Both the position numbers and the translations under genes were made by a program. Shown piece after piece: positions 10,992 to 25,235 of a stretch of 63,689 bases of DNA. This DNA is from Ichthyophonus hoferi (taxonomy: Eukaryota; Opisthokonta; Ichthyosporea; Ichthyophonida; Ichthyophonidae): positions 15,854 through 79,542 of the forward strand of contig NAOQ01000113.1 in NCBI GenBank assembly GCA_002751075.1, in the 5' to 3' direction. The stretch's first letter is position 1. Each line of letters begins with the position of its first letter. Below the pieces are notes generated by a model. The model searched no databases and had not been told where the DNA came from. It saw only the letters and a list, made by a program, of their open reading frames with translations.

Positions 10992-13900
10992 AATACTAGT
11001 TGTAATGAGGGTCCGATGGAGGGGTGGGAGGGAAATTAAGCGTATTGTTTTTGGAGTATTAATAGTTGGTTTGAGCCTTTTTGATATTTCTGGCCCAATG
11101 TATACATGAATATGCAAGGTAAGAAATTCGATTATTTTTATAAATTGTTTCAGAATTGGCTGCGGTCACAGCAGCAAAGTTATATTGTTTAAAGCCAGGT
11201 TTCAAACAAAGGATACACAATCACAATTTGGAAATCGTTTTTTATTGGAATGTGAAGAGGGCAGTAGCAAGAGGGTATGATATATGTTCACTCTTTGTGT
11301 TGATTCAGGCCTTAGTGGTCTAATGCAATGCGCTCCCAGTATTTAAATATAACTACACATTATAAATATGGTAATGCTTTGTATACTACTGGTCCGAATA
11401 GACAGCGTTTATGGACTATGCTAAATTTACCTACGATACATCTATAGGTTTATAACAGAATAATATGTATAAGCAGGAAACTTAGTCATCATTCAAGGTT
11501 ACAATAAGGTGCGCAAGTACTACCCCCCTGTGTGAAGTGTCAGTAAGATACATTCTTATATATTCCACAACACTGGCCCAAGGGCTTGTATACAGTATTG
11601 TATGTTTATTCCCTACGCAACATCATGTAGTACTTCACACTTTCCTGTATATATTTATCGTATCTTTCATAAATAAACTATATACATTTGAATACATCTG
11701 AAAATATTATGTTCGTATGATCAGGAAAACAAAAACTTTCTTATAGCATGTCTGTAATATATACCATACCCATAGTGATAACGATACGTGTATAGAATTT
11801 TAATATTCTACAACCATCCACCGTACTTTTCAGCCTACTATTATTCCTGATAGTACCTCTTTGGATGCTATAGTGAATATTTGCATTTCCTAAATCCTAA
11901 AAGCCAGGTGTTTTATCAGACGGAATAACTAGATTTGGGGCAAAGGCTACAAGGCTATTAACCATACCATATCTTTGTGATGTTCACAGAGACATTACCA
12001 CCTTTCAATTACTTATATAACGGAGTAGATCGTCTCAATAGGCAAAATATATTGGGCAGTTTCTTTATTATTATGTATTAGCTAATAAACCTTTTGAATT
12101 GCAGTCACACTGGATACCTATTACAAGATTTTATTATTTGATCTGTAACGATTACTCTGTCTAAACATTATTCAACCGACCCTCTACAGCCATACTATAG
12201 CACATTGTCATCTTACCTAAAAACCGTTGAGCTGTTAATTATCTGATTCGTGAAAAGATCATTATAATTGGCTCCAATTAAGTTTCAAAAGAATGCATTT
12301 TCTTTCGAGTTGCTTCAGCTTGGCAATTCACATCAGGAAAATACAGAAACTACCCCTAAACTCAATTCGCATCTTTCGAGTTGCATATATTAACGTCATC
12401 GCAATTACTCTGTAATAAAATGAATACCACATTATATTGATTGGGTGACTTCCGCCAACCATTCCATGTCAAGGTTATCATTACCCAATAAAGTAACATA
12501 ACCTAATGGGATAACTCATTCGACATAATGGAAGGCTTGATTGGATGGTATGGCCAGGTAGAAAGATTCTTTTAGGTGTATTTTTCTGACCTGATATGGT
12601 TGGGAAAAAGGGTATTATAATTTTTAGAATTGTGAGCCTTAACAAAATACAAATTACCAAGCTGGCGATTACTAAGATTTCAATTACTATTACCACAATT
12701 GTTTGAACCACAGGCATTGGACTCTGTGGCATTATCAGGGACTTCAGCTGTAGTGCTTTCTTGAAAGGTTTCTCTTAAATAATCAATTCTGGCTAAAGAT
12801 GTACAGGGTATATACATGTAATGTATAAACGGCTCCAGTGGAATTGGGGTCCATTATAAACTGCTAGTACAACAAACTTGGTGCAGGATGTTATATACCG
12901 GAGTGATGCGAGTTCAAGTAAATTCAAATCAATTTATTATAATGTGCTGCTAAATGCAGTTCCACAAAATTGCCCATAGTAAGCCTTGAGACCTTTCTGC
13001 TATCTCAATATCCTGAGCCCGAATTTAGGCCTCAAATATGTTATTCCATCTTAATTCCATCAAGTCTGGATTAGGGGAGTTGTCTGTACTATTCCTTAAC
13101 TGCATTTTACATTTTATTCTATAGATTACTTTTCCATCTTCATAATATTGCTGAAGTTATATAGGTAGCGCCATGATGCTTAATAGTTAGTTACATATAC
13201 GTGCCTTTTAATTGCAGTAGATTAAAAAAATATTTTAGCATTTACTGCCTCCTCAAGCTCTATGCACAGTTTAATTTGTACCATCCACCATTAGAAGTAT
13301 TAGCAATAGAAAAATATAGATAGGTAAGCGGAGGGAAATAGTGAGAGGTTGATAGATAAAGCGAACAGAATAGTATGTGTGGGTGAGCACAAATATAGTA
13401 ACAATAATTGACGTATCATATCGGACTGATAGTCTTTAGGTTTTTAGTGCTAGTCGTTCTATCTCTTATAAAGTAGATGGATCCGAGTAGTACATATGAG
13501 CCAATAATATGTAGTATCTAAGAAGGATCGCTATAACAATTGGCTACTTTAAATTTATTATATTTGATAGTAGAGATCGCGATTACAGGTCCATACAATA
13601 AATATTTAGTTTGATATCATTGGATAATAAGAAGTCCCTTCCCCTTTTATGTGTTTACATATAAGGTCTACGGTGGTACTTTTAAAGGTGTTGGGTGGCT
13701 TATACTAAGACAGCGTTTTTGCAACCAGGAGAGGGTAATACTTGTTAGAGGGGAGCCAGATGAGGTGCTGGGGTGCTGCCAATATGTATTGATAGCTTTT
13801 TATTTGTTGCTTGTACCTTTTATGTGTACATGTTATGAGTGACTGTTACACTATATTTACTGTATCTCTGTATATTACGTACATTTTTATGTATTTTCCT

Positions 13901-14033
13901 GCTATGTTTCTTTGCAAATAAAATATAGTGGTTTGCTTAGATTTATAGCCGGCAAGATCTATCAATCAACCTAGCAATCTTATAATCATTCCCCCAGCAG
14001 GGCTTATTATTGTACAAAAAGATAACGGGAAAC
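10992..14033. other. Spacer without a recognised gene
   Basis: AT-rich sequence with scattered short frames on both strands. A segment at about 13650-13845 is somewhat richer in GC and open for 63 codons but matches nothing I know. AATAAA-type polyadenylation signals occur near 11690 and 13917. No exon chain was supported. Confidence 0.5.
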
Positions 14034-16761
14034 ATGTCGGCACAAGCTAAGGATGGATTGATTGCCATAATTGGTGATGAGGTAGGTGTGGAAGGAAAGG
14101 GGCATGGAATAGGTACGCTGAATGATTGCTGGAAGAGACATGATATATATGTGTGTAGAGGTTGGGGTCTATATGTGTGTATGTGAAGTGTAAAGAAAGA
14201 GAAGACAGAAGGAGAATACACATCTCTATCCTTATAACATAGAAAATATGTCAGTGATAAATATGCCTGACGGGCAGAGAGAGATGGTTCCACGTACTTG
14301 CGCTGCAGACACTTGAATTATCTCTTGAGGCTTCAAGGACCTTGAACCAAACTATATGAATGATAATGCATAAATAGAAATTACTCATAATAGACAGACA
14401 GGTTTTAATGAATACGTGTAGACACGTCACATACAACTCAAAAATTACTGTCCCATATATTTCTATATATCTCTTACAAGTCAAACATGTCCTACCCAAA
14501 GGTACCCTGGGAGGGTATGAATATAGGCTGCAGTAGTATACGCAGATGAAATATTGGGAAGGGATTTGTTAGCATGTAAAGCCTTATGATGTTAGTTGGC
14601 TGACCAATATTGTGGGCGAACCTTTTGTATTTAACGGTATAATATGAAGTGACACCATAGACCCCCTCCCCTCCCCTCCCCTCCCCTCCCCTCCCCTCAT
14701 GTTGTCCCTATGTTGCCAGCCATTGTCTTTTTTTCATTGGACTGAATGTCTCTCAGCTCCCTCTTACCATCCCAGGTCAACTTCATGTCTTTATTGTCCC
14801 TTGCTGTGTTTAACCAAACACCGTGATCCCACCCTGCCCACCTTCCTCTCTCCCCTCACTGCCTACTCTGTACACAGGACACAGTTACTGGGTTTCTGCT
14901 AGCTGGTGTGGGAGATATTGATCGTAAGAAAGAACAGAACTATCTAATCGTCAAGAAAGGTAACCCACCCCCTCCCTCTGTTGACATACTTTTATCTCAT
15001 CTTCGTTATCTCTGGCTCTGATTGGTTATATTTTTTATCCTTATACCACTTCATCCTTCCCTTTCCCACCCACATTTCTCTCCTACCAATTTCTTTCCAT
15101 CGCTAATGATTGGTTATGAGGGTGCGGACTGTGTGGTGTGTAGGAGGTGAGCACTGTGGTAGGAGGTGAGCATGATGGCACACCTTCCCTTTTAGTTTTG
15201 TATGGCTTAGTGCTAATATACTATACATATATATATAATATACTATACATATATACCTACTATATTTTTATGTGTAGTTATCTATATATGCATATGTAAG
15301 GATAAATCCAAATATAATTATATCAATCCCCTATTGGCTCATATAAATATCCTATTGGCGACACACATGTTACGCCAACCAGTGAGGATAACTATATAAG
15401 GAAGATGATAGATAGTACTGCTACAGTGATGTACCTGCACATACACACATTTAAGCATAAACATATGATATATATATATGTAACAGTCGTTCTCCTCATG
15501 CTCTTTACTCTTATTCACGTCATTCCCTCACACAGACACTACTGCTATGGATATTGAGAAAGCTTTCAAGAAATTCACTAGCAGGCCAGATGTCTCGGTA
15601 GTGCTAATCAATCAACATGTATGTCTGTCTTTTTCTTTTTTTGTTTCTCTCTTTCTCTCTTTCTTTCTCTATTTATATATTATCTGTTCCTATCTACTTC
15701 CTATTTATTTGTTGCATATTATGCCATCTAAGGCCTACCTATGTGGCTTGAGTAACCTCTTTGCAGCGTGGTATGCATGCCTACCTAGAGCTATATAAGC
15801 CGCTTGACATATATAACATTATCATGGCTATGTGTTTTACACGGTATGTGATGCTATAGTGATTGGACTAGTCTAGAGCACAACTAATATTGTTCATAAC
15901 AGTGATAACGAAAGTTAGGCATATATATATATAGTAGGCAAGGGCATTGGGAGGAGGAAGCCATATATATGCTTACTTACAAGATATACTTACCTGGCGA
16001 AGCTAAACATACGAACAATTAACAACCATGATATTGCACCAATAGATTGCTTCAGAAATACGCTATGTTATGGACAAATACACCGCCCCCGTGCCTGCAG
16101 TCCTTGAGATTCCATCCAAGGAGAAGCCCTATGACCCCTCAAAGGATTCTATTCTTACTAGGGCCAAGGTTGTATAGTATAGAATAATATAGTATAGGAT
16201 GGTTTAGTATAGTATAGGATAGTATAGTATAGTATATAGTATAAGATAGTGTAGTATAGTATAGTATAGTGTAGTATAGTATATAGTATAGGATAGTATA
16301 GTATATAGTATAGGATAGTGTAGTATAGTATAGTTAGTGTAGTATAGTATAGTATAGTGTAAGATGGTATAGTACAGTATAGTATAGTATGGTATAGTAT
16401 GTACTCTATTCTTACTAGGGCTAAGGTAGTGTACCGTGAATTTTTCCTATATATATATGGTTAGGTATACGCATGTAGTCATGTAAAGCACACATTCTAA
16501 TTCTTCGCTCTTAATGCATGTAGTACCTTTATCACCTTGTTGCTATAGTGGTTGGTTTAATTTATACTTAGTGGTCGATCATCATATCATTCCCATTTTT
16601 TAAAAAATATGTTTTATCCTAATACACCCCTCCTACATTGTGTCGTCCCATATCTCTAGTCTTCTTTTATATCCCCACCTCTGTTATCAAGCTCACCTTC
16701 ATAAGTCTATTTACTTACTCACTTTCAATTGTCCTAATAGGGTATGTTTTCAGCTGAATGA
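14034..16761 (+). CDS. V-type proton ATPase subunit F
   Basis: Five exons (14034-14081, 14878-14959, 15536-15618, 16046-16168, 16741-16761) join in phase to a 118-residue protein; the family is usually about 120. The family line is clear: [10 protein letters not shown] followed by [13 protein letters not shown], then [49 protein letters not shown] and the end TRAKGMFSAE. Subunit F sits in the central rotor stalk of the V1 sector and couples ATP hydrolysis to proton pumping across endolysosomal membranes. Intron 1 carries a CCCCT array. The donor after exon 4 (GTTGTA) is weak; the following intron holds a TATAG satellite and then a copy of the last bases of exon 4, so a second donor exists near 16431. 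Homologues are Vma7 in yeast and ATP6V1F in human. Confidence 0.95.
14662..14698 (+). repeat. (CCCCT)n array in V-ATPase F intron 1
   Basis: About seven perfect CCCCT units in the transcribed strand. The complementary strand is G-rich (AGGGG repeats) and could form a quadruplex. Confidence 0.9.
16170..16403 (+). repeat. (TATAG)-type satellite in V-ATPase F intron 4
   Basis: An imperfect array of TATAG and TATAGTATAG units with GGATAG and GTGTAG variants. The last bases of exon 4 precede the array, and a copy of them follows it. Confidence 0.9.
16404..16431 (+). repeat. Duplicated 3' end of V-ATPase F exon 4
   Basis: The bases CTCTATTCTTACTAGGGC, then TAAGGTAGTG, repeat the end of exon 4 (TCTATTCTTACTAGGGCCAAG, 16148-16168) with one C-to-T change. 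The copy lies inside the following intron after the TATAG satellite. It looks like a tandem duplication whose two copies were pushed apart by satellite growth. Confidence 0.8.
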
Positions 16762-18986
16762 GGAGTGACTTGGACATAGTACCTGCTGACTAGTGGTAGA
16801 GGGTATAAATGAAGGGTTGACGCTTCTAATGATAATAAAGCATATTTTGCTGTAGTGTGAATTAATATGATTGGCCATACATTTGTGTACCCCATCAAGG
16901 ATTACAACAAATGATTCTTTAGGTATATCCCATGTTAATTTGATCTCTTCTGTGGTATTGACGCTACTGCCAACTTTACTCAGCCCATATGGAAACATGT
17001 CACAAGGACTGTGGTAGAATATGTTCAAAAAATGATGTGTTGTGTTATATTAATAAGGTTGATGGTTATAATAGCCCTATCTGTGATGTGGCAAGGGAGG
17101 GGAGTGTACCCAGTCTAATTACTGTACATTGTTTTTTCTATTCATAGTTGAGCCCAGCCTATCGAGAAGGATAATACTTAGCCTGATTAGTATGTTCGTG
17201 TTAGCAAGGTTTTACGATAACACATGTGTTGTTTAATGAACTCGTTTGTATTTCTGTATCTTAATGCCGATCTGTAATGAGCTAGTATGCATGTTCGAGT
17301 ATTTGTTTATTGCAACATATTTCTATCATAAACGCGGAATTTTGAAATGAAATTACGATTAGCTCTGAGGTCGTCACAGGGAGGATGGTAATGGGAAAGG
17401 CTTAGTGTAGCTGTGCAGTATGGCCTATATCCAATATTGGAATTATGTTATGTTGCTTCATCATTCATCCGATTACTACACTATACTACTAGCTTAGGAC
17501 CAGGGAGCAGTTATGCCTGAGGTGTGGACGGACTATGCCGTCCATCTATTTACGTAAAAGTCTGACTAGAGGAGTATATTTATACCAAAGAGAAAGACTC
17601 GTTGAAAATATTCAATAAATGTATGTACATACATAAATGCCACAACTTCTGGAGTGAATCAAACCGAATACTCGTTCAATTTGTTGTACCATTTATAATA
17701 CCATAGTATTGATTTATTCTATTTATCCTTCCCAATCGTCTCTACCCATGTAAATTTGGTCCATTTGGGATGGTAATCGACTACCCAGCACTACGCATTG
17801 ATTGGTTGCATCTGGTTTCGATCATATATTAATAATATCATATCAATATCCCTCTTCATTATTGGTCCTAAGAAGCTAGTTCTAAATCGATAACCATATG
17901 CCGTTAACTCTAACCAATGATATCTTAGCATGGTGATGCCTGATATATATAATTCATGAAAACCTTTTTTTAAATAGTATGTTACAAGATCATTAACTCG
18001 GAATGAATACGTAGTTATAATTAATTGGTCGATATATCGGTACACATTTTGGTATATAGTGAATTAGTTAATGAACAACATAAGGAAACACCAATATAAC
18101 CTTATCGAGATAGAATCAGACACACCTAGTAATCTTTCATGAGTTGTGTTAGCCAATACGAATATTTATGATTAGCTCCATATAAGGTATTGAATGAATC
18201 TAGCAACATTGGTTTTAAACTAGAAAGTTAGCACTGGCGATAAAGCAAAGTATAAAGAAAGCAAAAGTTGATGTAAAGGTCCCCCACTGACATATATGCA
18301 GTAATGAGTAGCAAAAATACTAAGTTCATGTAGCACAACTACTTTGCATTTAATTTTATGTATGTAATAGCCACACCTTTAGCACTCACACAATAATCTA
18401 AGTCCAAATCTCAGAACTGTTTACTAACATTAAATAGTGGCAATAGTGATTATTTACATCGTAATATATCACCCCTTACTGATCGATCTCATTGTACCAT
18501 TTCCACATTTGCATCCAAGTAAATTGAAACATCGATTCCTTCTGGATTAGAACAGAGGTATAATTTCTACAGCCAGCTACCTAGAGAGTCGGTTCATGGG
18601 CCTTCTATAGAACCTTTATTACAACAACTGTGCCTTAAAGACCTATGATCAAGTGACTATTGTTATTACTGACCCAGACAAATTAAATACTATCAAATAT
18701 ACAATTGGAGATCCCGACAGCTGTGGACAAGTCGCTAGTATTGCCACGGATTTTGATATAGAATAATAATTGGTATATGGCAATCTCTAATAATTGGCTA
18801 GAATTGCCACTACAATCGAAATGATGATTTTTCAGTTTTCTCTCACCAGTCAGATGAGTTAACCCAACTAAACCCCATACAATGGGATATTATTGGATCA
18901 TAATGTCTAATTTTCAGCCAAAATCAATCATGTGATTCTGTGATTGAGATCATTTTTCACAATGGGATATTATGGAAACATATTGT
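16762..18986. other. Spacer between V-ATPase F and the S9 peptidase gene
   Basis: No supported gene. It contains one minus-strand copy of repeat family A and short AT-rich frames without recognisable content. Confidence 0.55.
18090..18370 (-). repeat. Dispersed repeat family A, copy A5 (inverted)
   Basis: On the minus strand this shows the family order seen elsewhere: a GTTTATTA-side flank with CATAAAATTAAATGC, AATATTCGTATTGGCTAA, CATGAAAGATTACTAGG, then TCTGATTCTATCTCGATAA. It matches copy A6 best. Confidence 0.6.
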
Positions 18987-21900
18987 CTAATTTTGAAGCG
19001 GCAGGAATTGTTGGAACCAGGCCAATACCCGGCGATCACGATCACTCCTATTATGATACTGAGAGAAGCCATGTGATTCACTAGGATAGACGATGAGGCC
19101 AGTGGGCACACCGCTTTCACGTAGCATATGGTAGGGTACCATTGACTGGGATACAGGGCAGATGTCATCCTTCTCACCATGCATGAACAAGATAGGGCCC
19201 CGGATAGCGTGTAGCTTCTCAAACACATCACTGTGTGTGTCCTGTAGATATAGTTGGGGCAGGGAAGGTTAAGAATGAGGGAATTGGTTATGAGAGCATA
19301 GCAATGGTGAAAGGGTTAGAAACAAAAGTAAAATTATATACAAGCAGTAAAGGCAGACCCTGCTAGGGATTGGATGAAATTATCTTTGGCCATATTTGAA
19401 TTGTTCTACTGTTTTTTTTTCTTTCTTTTTTTGTAATGTAGTTTTATGTCTGTATATAGTCGGCGTGGGGTTTAATTTCAGTGTATATATATATCGAAAT
19501 GTGTATGCAAAAATACCGAAAATGACATGAAGGTAATGGTATGATCTATACATACCTCGGGTGTCATTGGCCAAACAGTCCTTCTCCCTTTAGGAAGATA
19601 CTCATCCTCAAAGGTAAAGTCACCACCCTCGTAAGACATCCATCTATTATGGATGAAGCCATACATACTCACCCCACAGCTAAACATTTCGGGGCACTCA
19701 GCCATGCACAGGTTAGTCAGATATCCTCCGTAACTTCCACCAAACACTCCTACCTTCTCGCTTGAGTTAATACCAGTAGTGCGTAGATATTTAATACCGG
19801 CCAGAATGTCACCAAGATCACCATGGCGAAGACCCTATGGATTGGATGACTGTCATTATTAAATATTATGTACACATTTATAGACCTATGTGCATATAAT
19901 GTTACACATATGAGTGCTAATACTATAACTAGCACAGATATTATTAATCCAATCCACATTACCATAATCATTGCTGTTGCTATTATCATATTACCAATAC
20001 TATTATTACAGTTACATAGTATGGCGTAATTATATTTGAGGTTAATCTTAACATGACGGGACCATGGTGGTCAAATGACACTAGAGCTTCACAGATATAC
20101 TCTTAATGAAGCATCAAATTGCGTATTCACATAATTTCAATCGCACAAAAGAAAAAAACAGTACCATTACACTTGGTGCCTATCTCGCAATATGTAAAGT
20201 TACATAGCATCAACCCAACCATTACCTCCACATTCACCCTGAACATTCCAAACATGACATATATATACCTGACAGTTAATAAGCTTTTGGGCAAATGCAT
20301 TGCCAAAGCCCAAGGTACCGCGGTACATAGGTTGGAACACCATGTAGCCAGCCTGCAGCAGCTGTCGGTATGGATATCTGCCAATACATGCTATTAGGAT
20401 CGTTATATATGTGCAGGTGTCATAAAGTGAGACAAGATTCCATATGCAATCAAAGAGATACAAATACTTCATCGCCGGATTCTTTCAATTTCTTGTCACT
20501 TTTTAACTTTCTTTCTTGTTTATTTCCAGTATACCAACCCTCAAAATTTGCGGTGCCATTAATAGGTAAGGCATAATCTGATAATAGGCACGTACACATA
20601 GTTATATAAGCTCTGAGACTTGCCATCATCACCCTCCCTCCACCCTGTAGCTCTCTATAACCGCTTGGAATATGCCCTTTCTGCCGGCTTGTAAGTCATC
20701 CCTTCAGGCAGTCTTAATAGCAGCTAACTCTTATTTTTCAGACAAATAATTGGTCTTCAGTTCCAAAAGACATTGTTGTCTGAACGAGTGATGGCATATA
20801 TATATATACATCAAAATAGTGGCACGCAGTAAGGAACATATGGTTTGAATAGGGTGCTCATCCCCCCACCTACCTAGTGCCATTAGTGGCAATTGCCCTG
20901 TCGCCTGGTTGGGCAGTAGCAGGGCCCCCATGTACATGTACCAAGAGGGGCGCAGAAGGCAATGTGGCCATGTGTTTCGCCAGTACACCAGTAATTGACA
21001 AACCATCCTCGCTCGGCCATTGCACTACTTGCACCTGGTGGTGGTGGTGTTGGGAGAGGCATTAAAACATGCCATCTCGGCTGAAAGTGCATCAGTCCAT
21101 TACCCCTTTCCTCTATCAACGCAAAGGCCACACCTCAACTAACAATCCCCTCTCCCACTCCTTATCCATTGGGCCCACAAAGTACTTACCACCAGATCCT
21201 CGCACCCCTCGGGGTGGGGCAATGATAACGACTCGGGCCGGGCTGAATCATGAAGTGACTGAAAATGCTCAGTATCCTCTGTGGGCCACAGGCCCCTACC
21301 CAATGCACTCCACGATACCGTCCCCGAAATAGAGGGCACTATTGGCTGGTGGTCGCCCCAGGATCCATCCAGCGACGTTTCATAGCTGGACCGATGGACC
21401 CCATGCAGCACACTAATCCACAAGGTTTGGCCCTCTTTCTTCCAGCCCCAGTGTTCAATATACATGTTGCCTTCTGTGTAGGTGACCCATGGGGGACGTA
21501 TCTTTGTGAATACATGGATGTAACTCAGTCAACACTAGTAAATAACATACAGCCCAAGCCATAATACCGCCAATCCCCCCAATGTAGACACACATGCAAC
21601 CACATACATGATTGGTCCATTATCCTACACAATTATCATTGTACTAGTACCTGTAAGAGGGGTAGGTTTGGCCTGCGGGCCAGCCATCCAGTCTAGCATC
21701 CATAGATCTTGATGGGTGGTGATTGGGAGATCCTCGCTGTGGTTTCCTTGGTACACCACTCGTCCTGTGTTGCTCACCTGGGCATCCTCCACTCGCACTG
21801 TTTTCTGTGCCAATGGTGAATGAGTTATACAGGCCATACCAGTGCATCCTTTCCTCAACCTCTTTCTACCCTGATGGTGTATTGTTTGCCTCCCTTGCCC

Positions 21901-24141
21901 ACCGTGATGTCCACTCAACCAGTACATATATCGCTCCTTTACAGTCCATTCCATACACAACCCATCTGGAATACTTTCCCTCTCCTCCTAACTATTTCTC
22001 ATATTGCGCTATCCCTTAACACTCTTTTTTCTCTATGCACTTTCCTAACTACCGCCTGTTCTAATACAATCACATTTACTCACCAAGTCTATATCCCTCT
22101 TTTTCTTTGTGTTGAACCCTACACAAACACATCCATATATGCATTGCATACATATTACACACTTAGCCTGTCTTCCACCTACCCATGTGATCCTATGGGC
22201 AGTGCTGGGGTCCTGGGTGGTGTCGGCCCCCCATATATCGCCCCTGCATGCTTCCTCTGGCCCAACCAGGCTCCTCATCACTTTCCATACAGCATATCTT
22301 CCATTAGCAGACACGGCTAGGCCTTCACTTGTAGACGGTACAGAGCAAACCTTGGTCCACCCTAGGTCTGGTGAGTAACGCATTAGATGACAGGGAGGAG
22401 GGCAGGGGGGATAGATCTTGGGCTGATTGATCACAGTAGAGGGATTGGACACCAAAGCCATAGCCACCAGGCCCCTCCCTGGTACCCAGGTAGCTGCTAT
22501 ACCATCGTCCATGAGGTGGAGTGGTAATTCAGTCAAGGGAGCAAATAATATTGTTTGATGATTGGTTAGGGTGGCTGAATGAAATTGATTGTTGGCCACC
22601 ACAATAAGCCCCTGGTCAGCAGGCCAGATATGGGTCACCTGATGGCCATCGCCCAGCCCACAGCCCTCCTGCAGGTGTAGAGGAGTATGATAGGTTGCAA
22701 TAATGGGTGTGTGCGGGTTGGGTTAGCCATATAGCATAGTGTCTCTCAGTAAAGGGGTGTCCAGCAAGCAGGAATATACCCGGCACCGCTGAGGAGAAAG
22801 GAATGAAAAAGCAAGAGAATAAGAATACTGAAAGAGAAACATGTTAGGTATGTAAAGAACGATTTGCATATACATCAACTGTATGCAGTATGATAAGGAA
22901 TAAGGAATATGTAGAAAACCATGAGAGAGAATAAGAGAAGGGAATTAGAAAAGCAAATGATTGGGCATCTACGACAGGGTCAACACCATAGTGGCCTCTC
23001 GCATAGCAGAACTACGTGTGAAGTGAAAGTTTAATTAAAGACTTGGTAATAATTATGAACAGCATATTATTCTGTAAACCTCGTCACATGTAATGCAGGC
23101 CTCCTGATAAAGTGTCTAGTTGTTCGTCTAGTGTTCTTATATCAGTGTAGAGTATCGATTTGGATTGTGTATGTACTCTACACTGCCCGTATTATTGACT
23201 AACACTTTCCCGAGTCTCTAAGGAGCCCTTAATATAATATATGGCTAAGCCAATGCCTCCTTGCATGTTTTCCTACATGGCAAAGTGTGAATCTGTGTAG
23301 AGAAGAAGGGAGGGGCAAGAATACAACCAATAAAGTTCCTGACTTTCATTGCGACTGCAAATACCTTCAGTGCTCATACACTATAAGTGTGTCTTTTAAA
23401 AGGTATGTGTGCTATGTATGTGCTTGTTCCTAATAGGGTGAGTGAAGAAACCAAGAAAGTTATATAGAAAATAAATAACAAAAAAACATAGCCTACCTGT
23501 CTGAGAGGGATAAGATTGGCCCCGTCATATAGATTAAAAGCCGCCTTGGCAGGTCGGCTCAGCACTACAAGGGCACAAAATTTATTTCCTCCCTGTATGG
23601 GAAAAAATAAAGAAGCAGTCAATCACAAAACAACTAATGCATCGAGAACTCTACTTTGAAAAGTGCAAGCCTACGTGTTACACCTCGGGTCCCCCTGACT
23701 ATCTCAAAGTACAAGAAGGCTCTCAAAAAAACAGGGCGACTAAAATATTTTTAAAAAAAAATATTGTAATGAGGAAACAAACTCGGAGGGAAACCTTGAG
23801 AAAACGACTTTGAGAGATTCTCCAACTTCTGTGTTCATACTAGCATCCATAGGTATGTGTATATTTGTGTTGCAGAGTATGAAGTGAAATCAAACCAACA
23901 AACCATGCGTGACAACAAGTGGCCTCCCTTTGAAAACTGGAAATATATAAATGAACTAGGAAGTAGGCCAGGGTAAGAGGGGGTGGTCCTGCAGGAGTGA
24001 TAAGAAACTGACCGGTAAGACATGAACGTGTCTCACGGAGATAGAACCATGGTGTGCATCTGTCCAAATCTCAAGATGTGTTGGTACTGTCACAACTGGC
24101 TTTAACGCCTCGAGCGTATAGTCATCGCACTCTTTCCTCAT
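18987..24141 (-). CDS. S9C-type serine peptidase (acylaminoacyl-peptidase / prolyl oligopeptidase superfamily)
   Basis: Nine exons join in phase: 24141-24013, 23592-23497, 22668-22183, 21804-21651, 21473-21190, 21034-20874, 20377-20269, 19834-19556 and 19241-18987. They encode 650 residues, typical of the family. The N-terminal part is a divergent beta-propeller region (for example RITW, LWMLDW, LTEGNMYIEHW). The C-terminal alpha/beta hydrolase has the oxyanion segment LLVHVHGGP (about 418), the nucleophile in FGGSYGGY (Ser507), Asp591 in HGEKDDICP and His623 in SESHGF, so the triad is complete. Such enzymes remove acylated amino acids or dipeptides from short peptides in the cytosol. No signal peptide is visible. 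The junction between 23497 and 22668 is the least certain: a 9-base exon near 22783 is possible. The start at 24141 is the only suitable ATG. Confidence 0.9.
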
Positions 24142-24834
24142 GGTGTAATAATTGTTGATGTATGTAGTGATAAAAGATAGAGATAAAGTTCTACAAAATT
24201 AGGTGTTGTCTTGCCTGTACATGTGCTCATTCACGCCAGTCCGAAACTCAACCTTAAATTCTACAGGAGATGCCCCCACCCTATTGGATGTAATCGTTCA
24301 TGCCATAAAATAAAATAACTTTAGCCAACTACCTTCCCTATAAGTAATTTAAATTGCTCAATTTCAGCCAATAACCCACTTCAATAGGTACTTTATATTA
24401 TTTATATAAATAATTATTAACAAATACATAAATACTAGTGGAGTAAGATATTTGAAATTTTATTTTATTTATAAATTTTGCTTAATTCAAGTTTGTAAAC
24501 AATGTAATCTGTGAAACAATTGAATAAAATATTTTATTGTCAAAAAAAAATTATAATAACCAATTAGAGTTGAGCTTCTATATTATTGGATACTGGGAAG
24601 GTAAGCATAAAACTATGGTATGCACGCAATAATTATTAAATCATAAAAATTATTAAAAATATAAATGAGTATTATATCTAAATAACCAGTGCCACGAACT
24701 GATATCTATGTGTGTAATAACATGTTTTTATGGGTGATAAACTACTACCTATATCAAAGTATTCACGGACCTCTTTCATAGCCAGTAGCCTATTGATAGT
24801 TATATGGCTGTATGGATAACTTTGGTGGTTACCT

Positions 24835-25235
24835 ACCTGCACTTCCCTGATAAAAGCCTATGGAAATACGACTAATCTGTTGTACTGAGTTCTATCAGAC
24901 TGTCGTAGAAAGGTAAAAGGTAGGCTAAAGTTTTGGCTAGCTGCTTTTGAATTCTTCTCTGCTAATCAATGAAGAGAGAAGCTTTTAGCTTCTTACTCGG
25001 TGATGTATAGTATATGTAGTAATTTTAATCTAATTGTGGCTCTGCGTATTCAGTTATAGTATTATTACTATCAAAAGAATCAGCATCAGAATCAACTAGT
25101 TGGCCTTCTAGTAAAGTATCTGGATTATTTCTTTCAACTTTTTTGAAAACTATAGACATGATATGAATAAATATGAAACATATAAATTGAACAGTCAATT
25201 TTGACGATTGAGAACAGTATTTATTATTAATCATT
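24835..25235 (-). mobile_element. Element C, left copy: fragment of an unclassified mobile element with a coding relic
   Basis: Read on the minus strand, this part follows repeat A4 and carries a short protein-like relic (PDTLLEG, SPSKKLKASL, DSLIEL). The right copy at 29400-29705 shows the same relic on the plus strand, again directly after a family A copy. Together A plus C make a unit of about 650-700 bases. The relic does not match a family I recognise. The layout (repeat, leader, start of a frame) would suit the 5' end of a retroelement or of a DNA transposon. It is an old, broken fossil. Confidence 0.55.

Noticed and set aside
13651-13842. 63-codon frame before V-ATPase F
   Set aside because: No start context, splice partner or familiar motif; unsupported.
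22638-22790. Open frame continuing the S9 peptidase exon upstream (VPGIFLLAGHPF and onward)
   Set aside because: It is in a different phase from the propeller exon. A standard intron ending CTACACCTGCAG fits better, and the extra segment has no family match.
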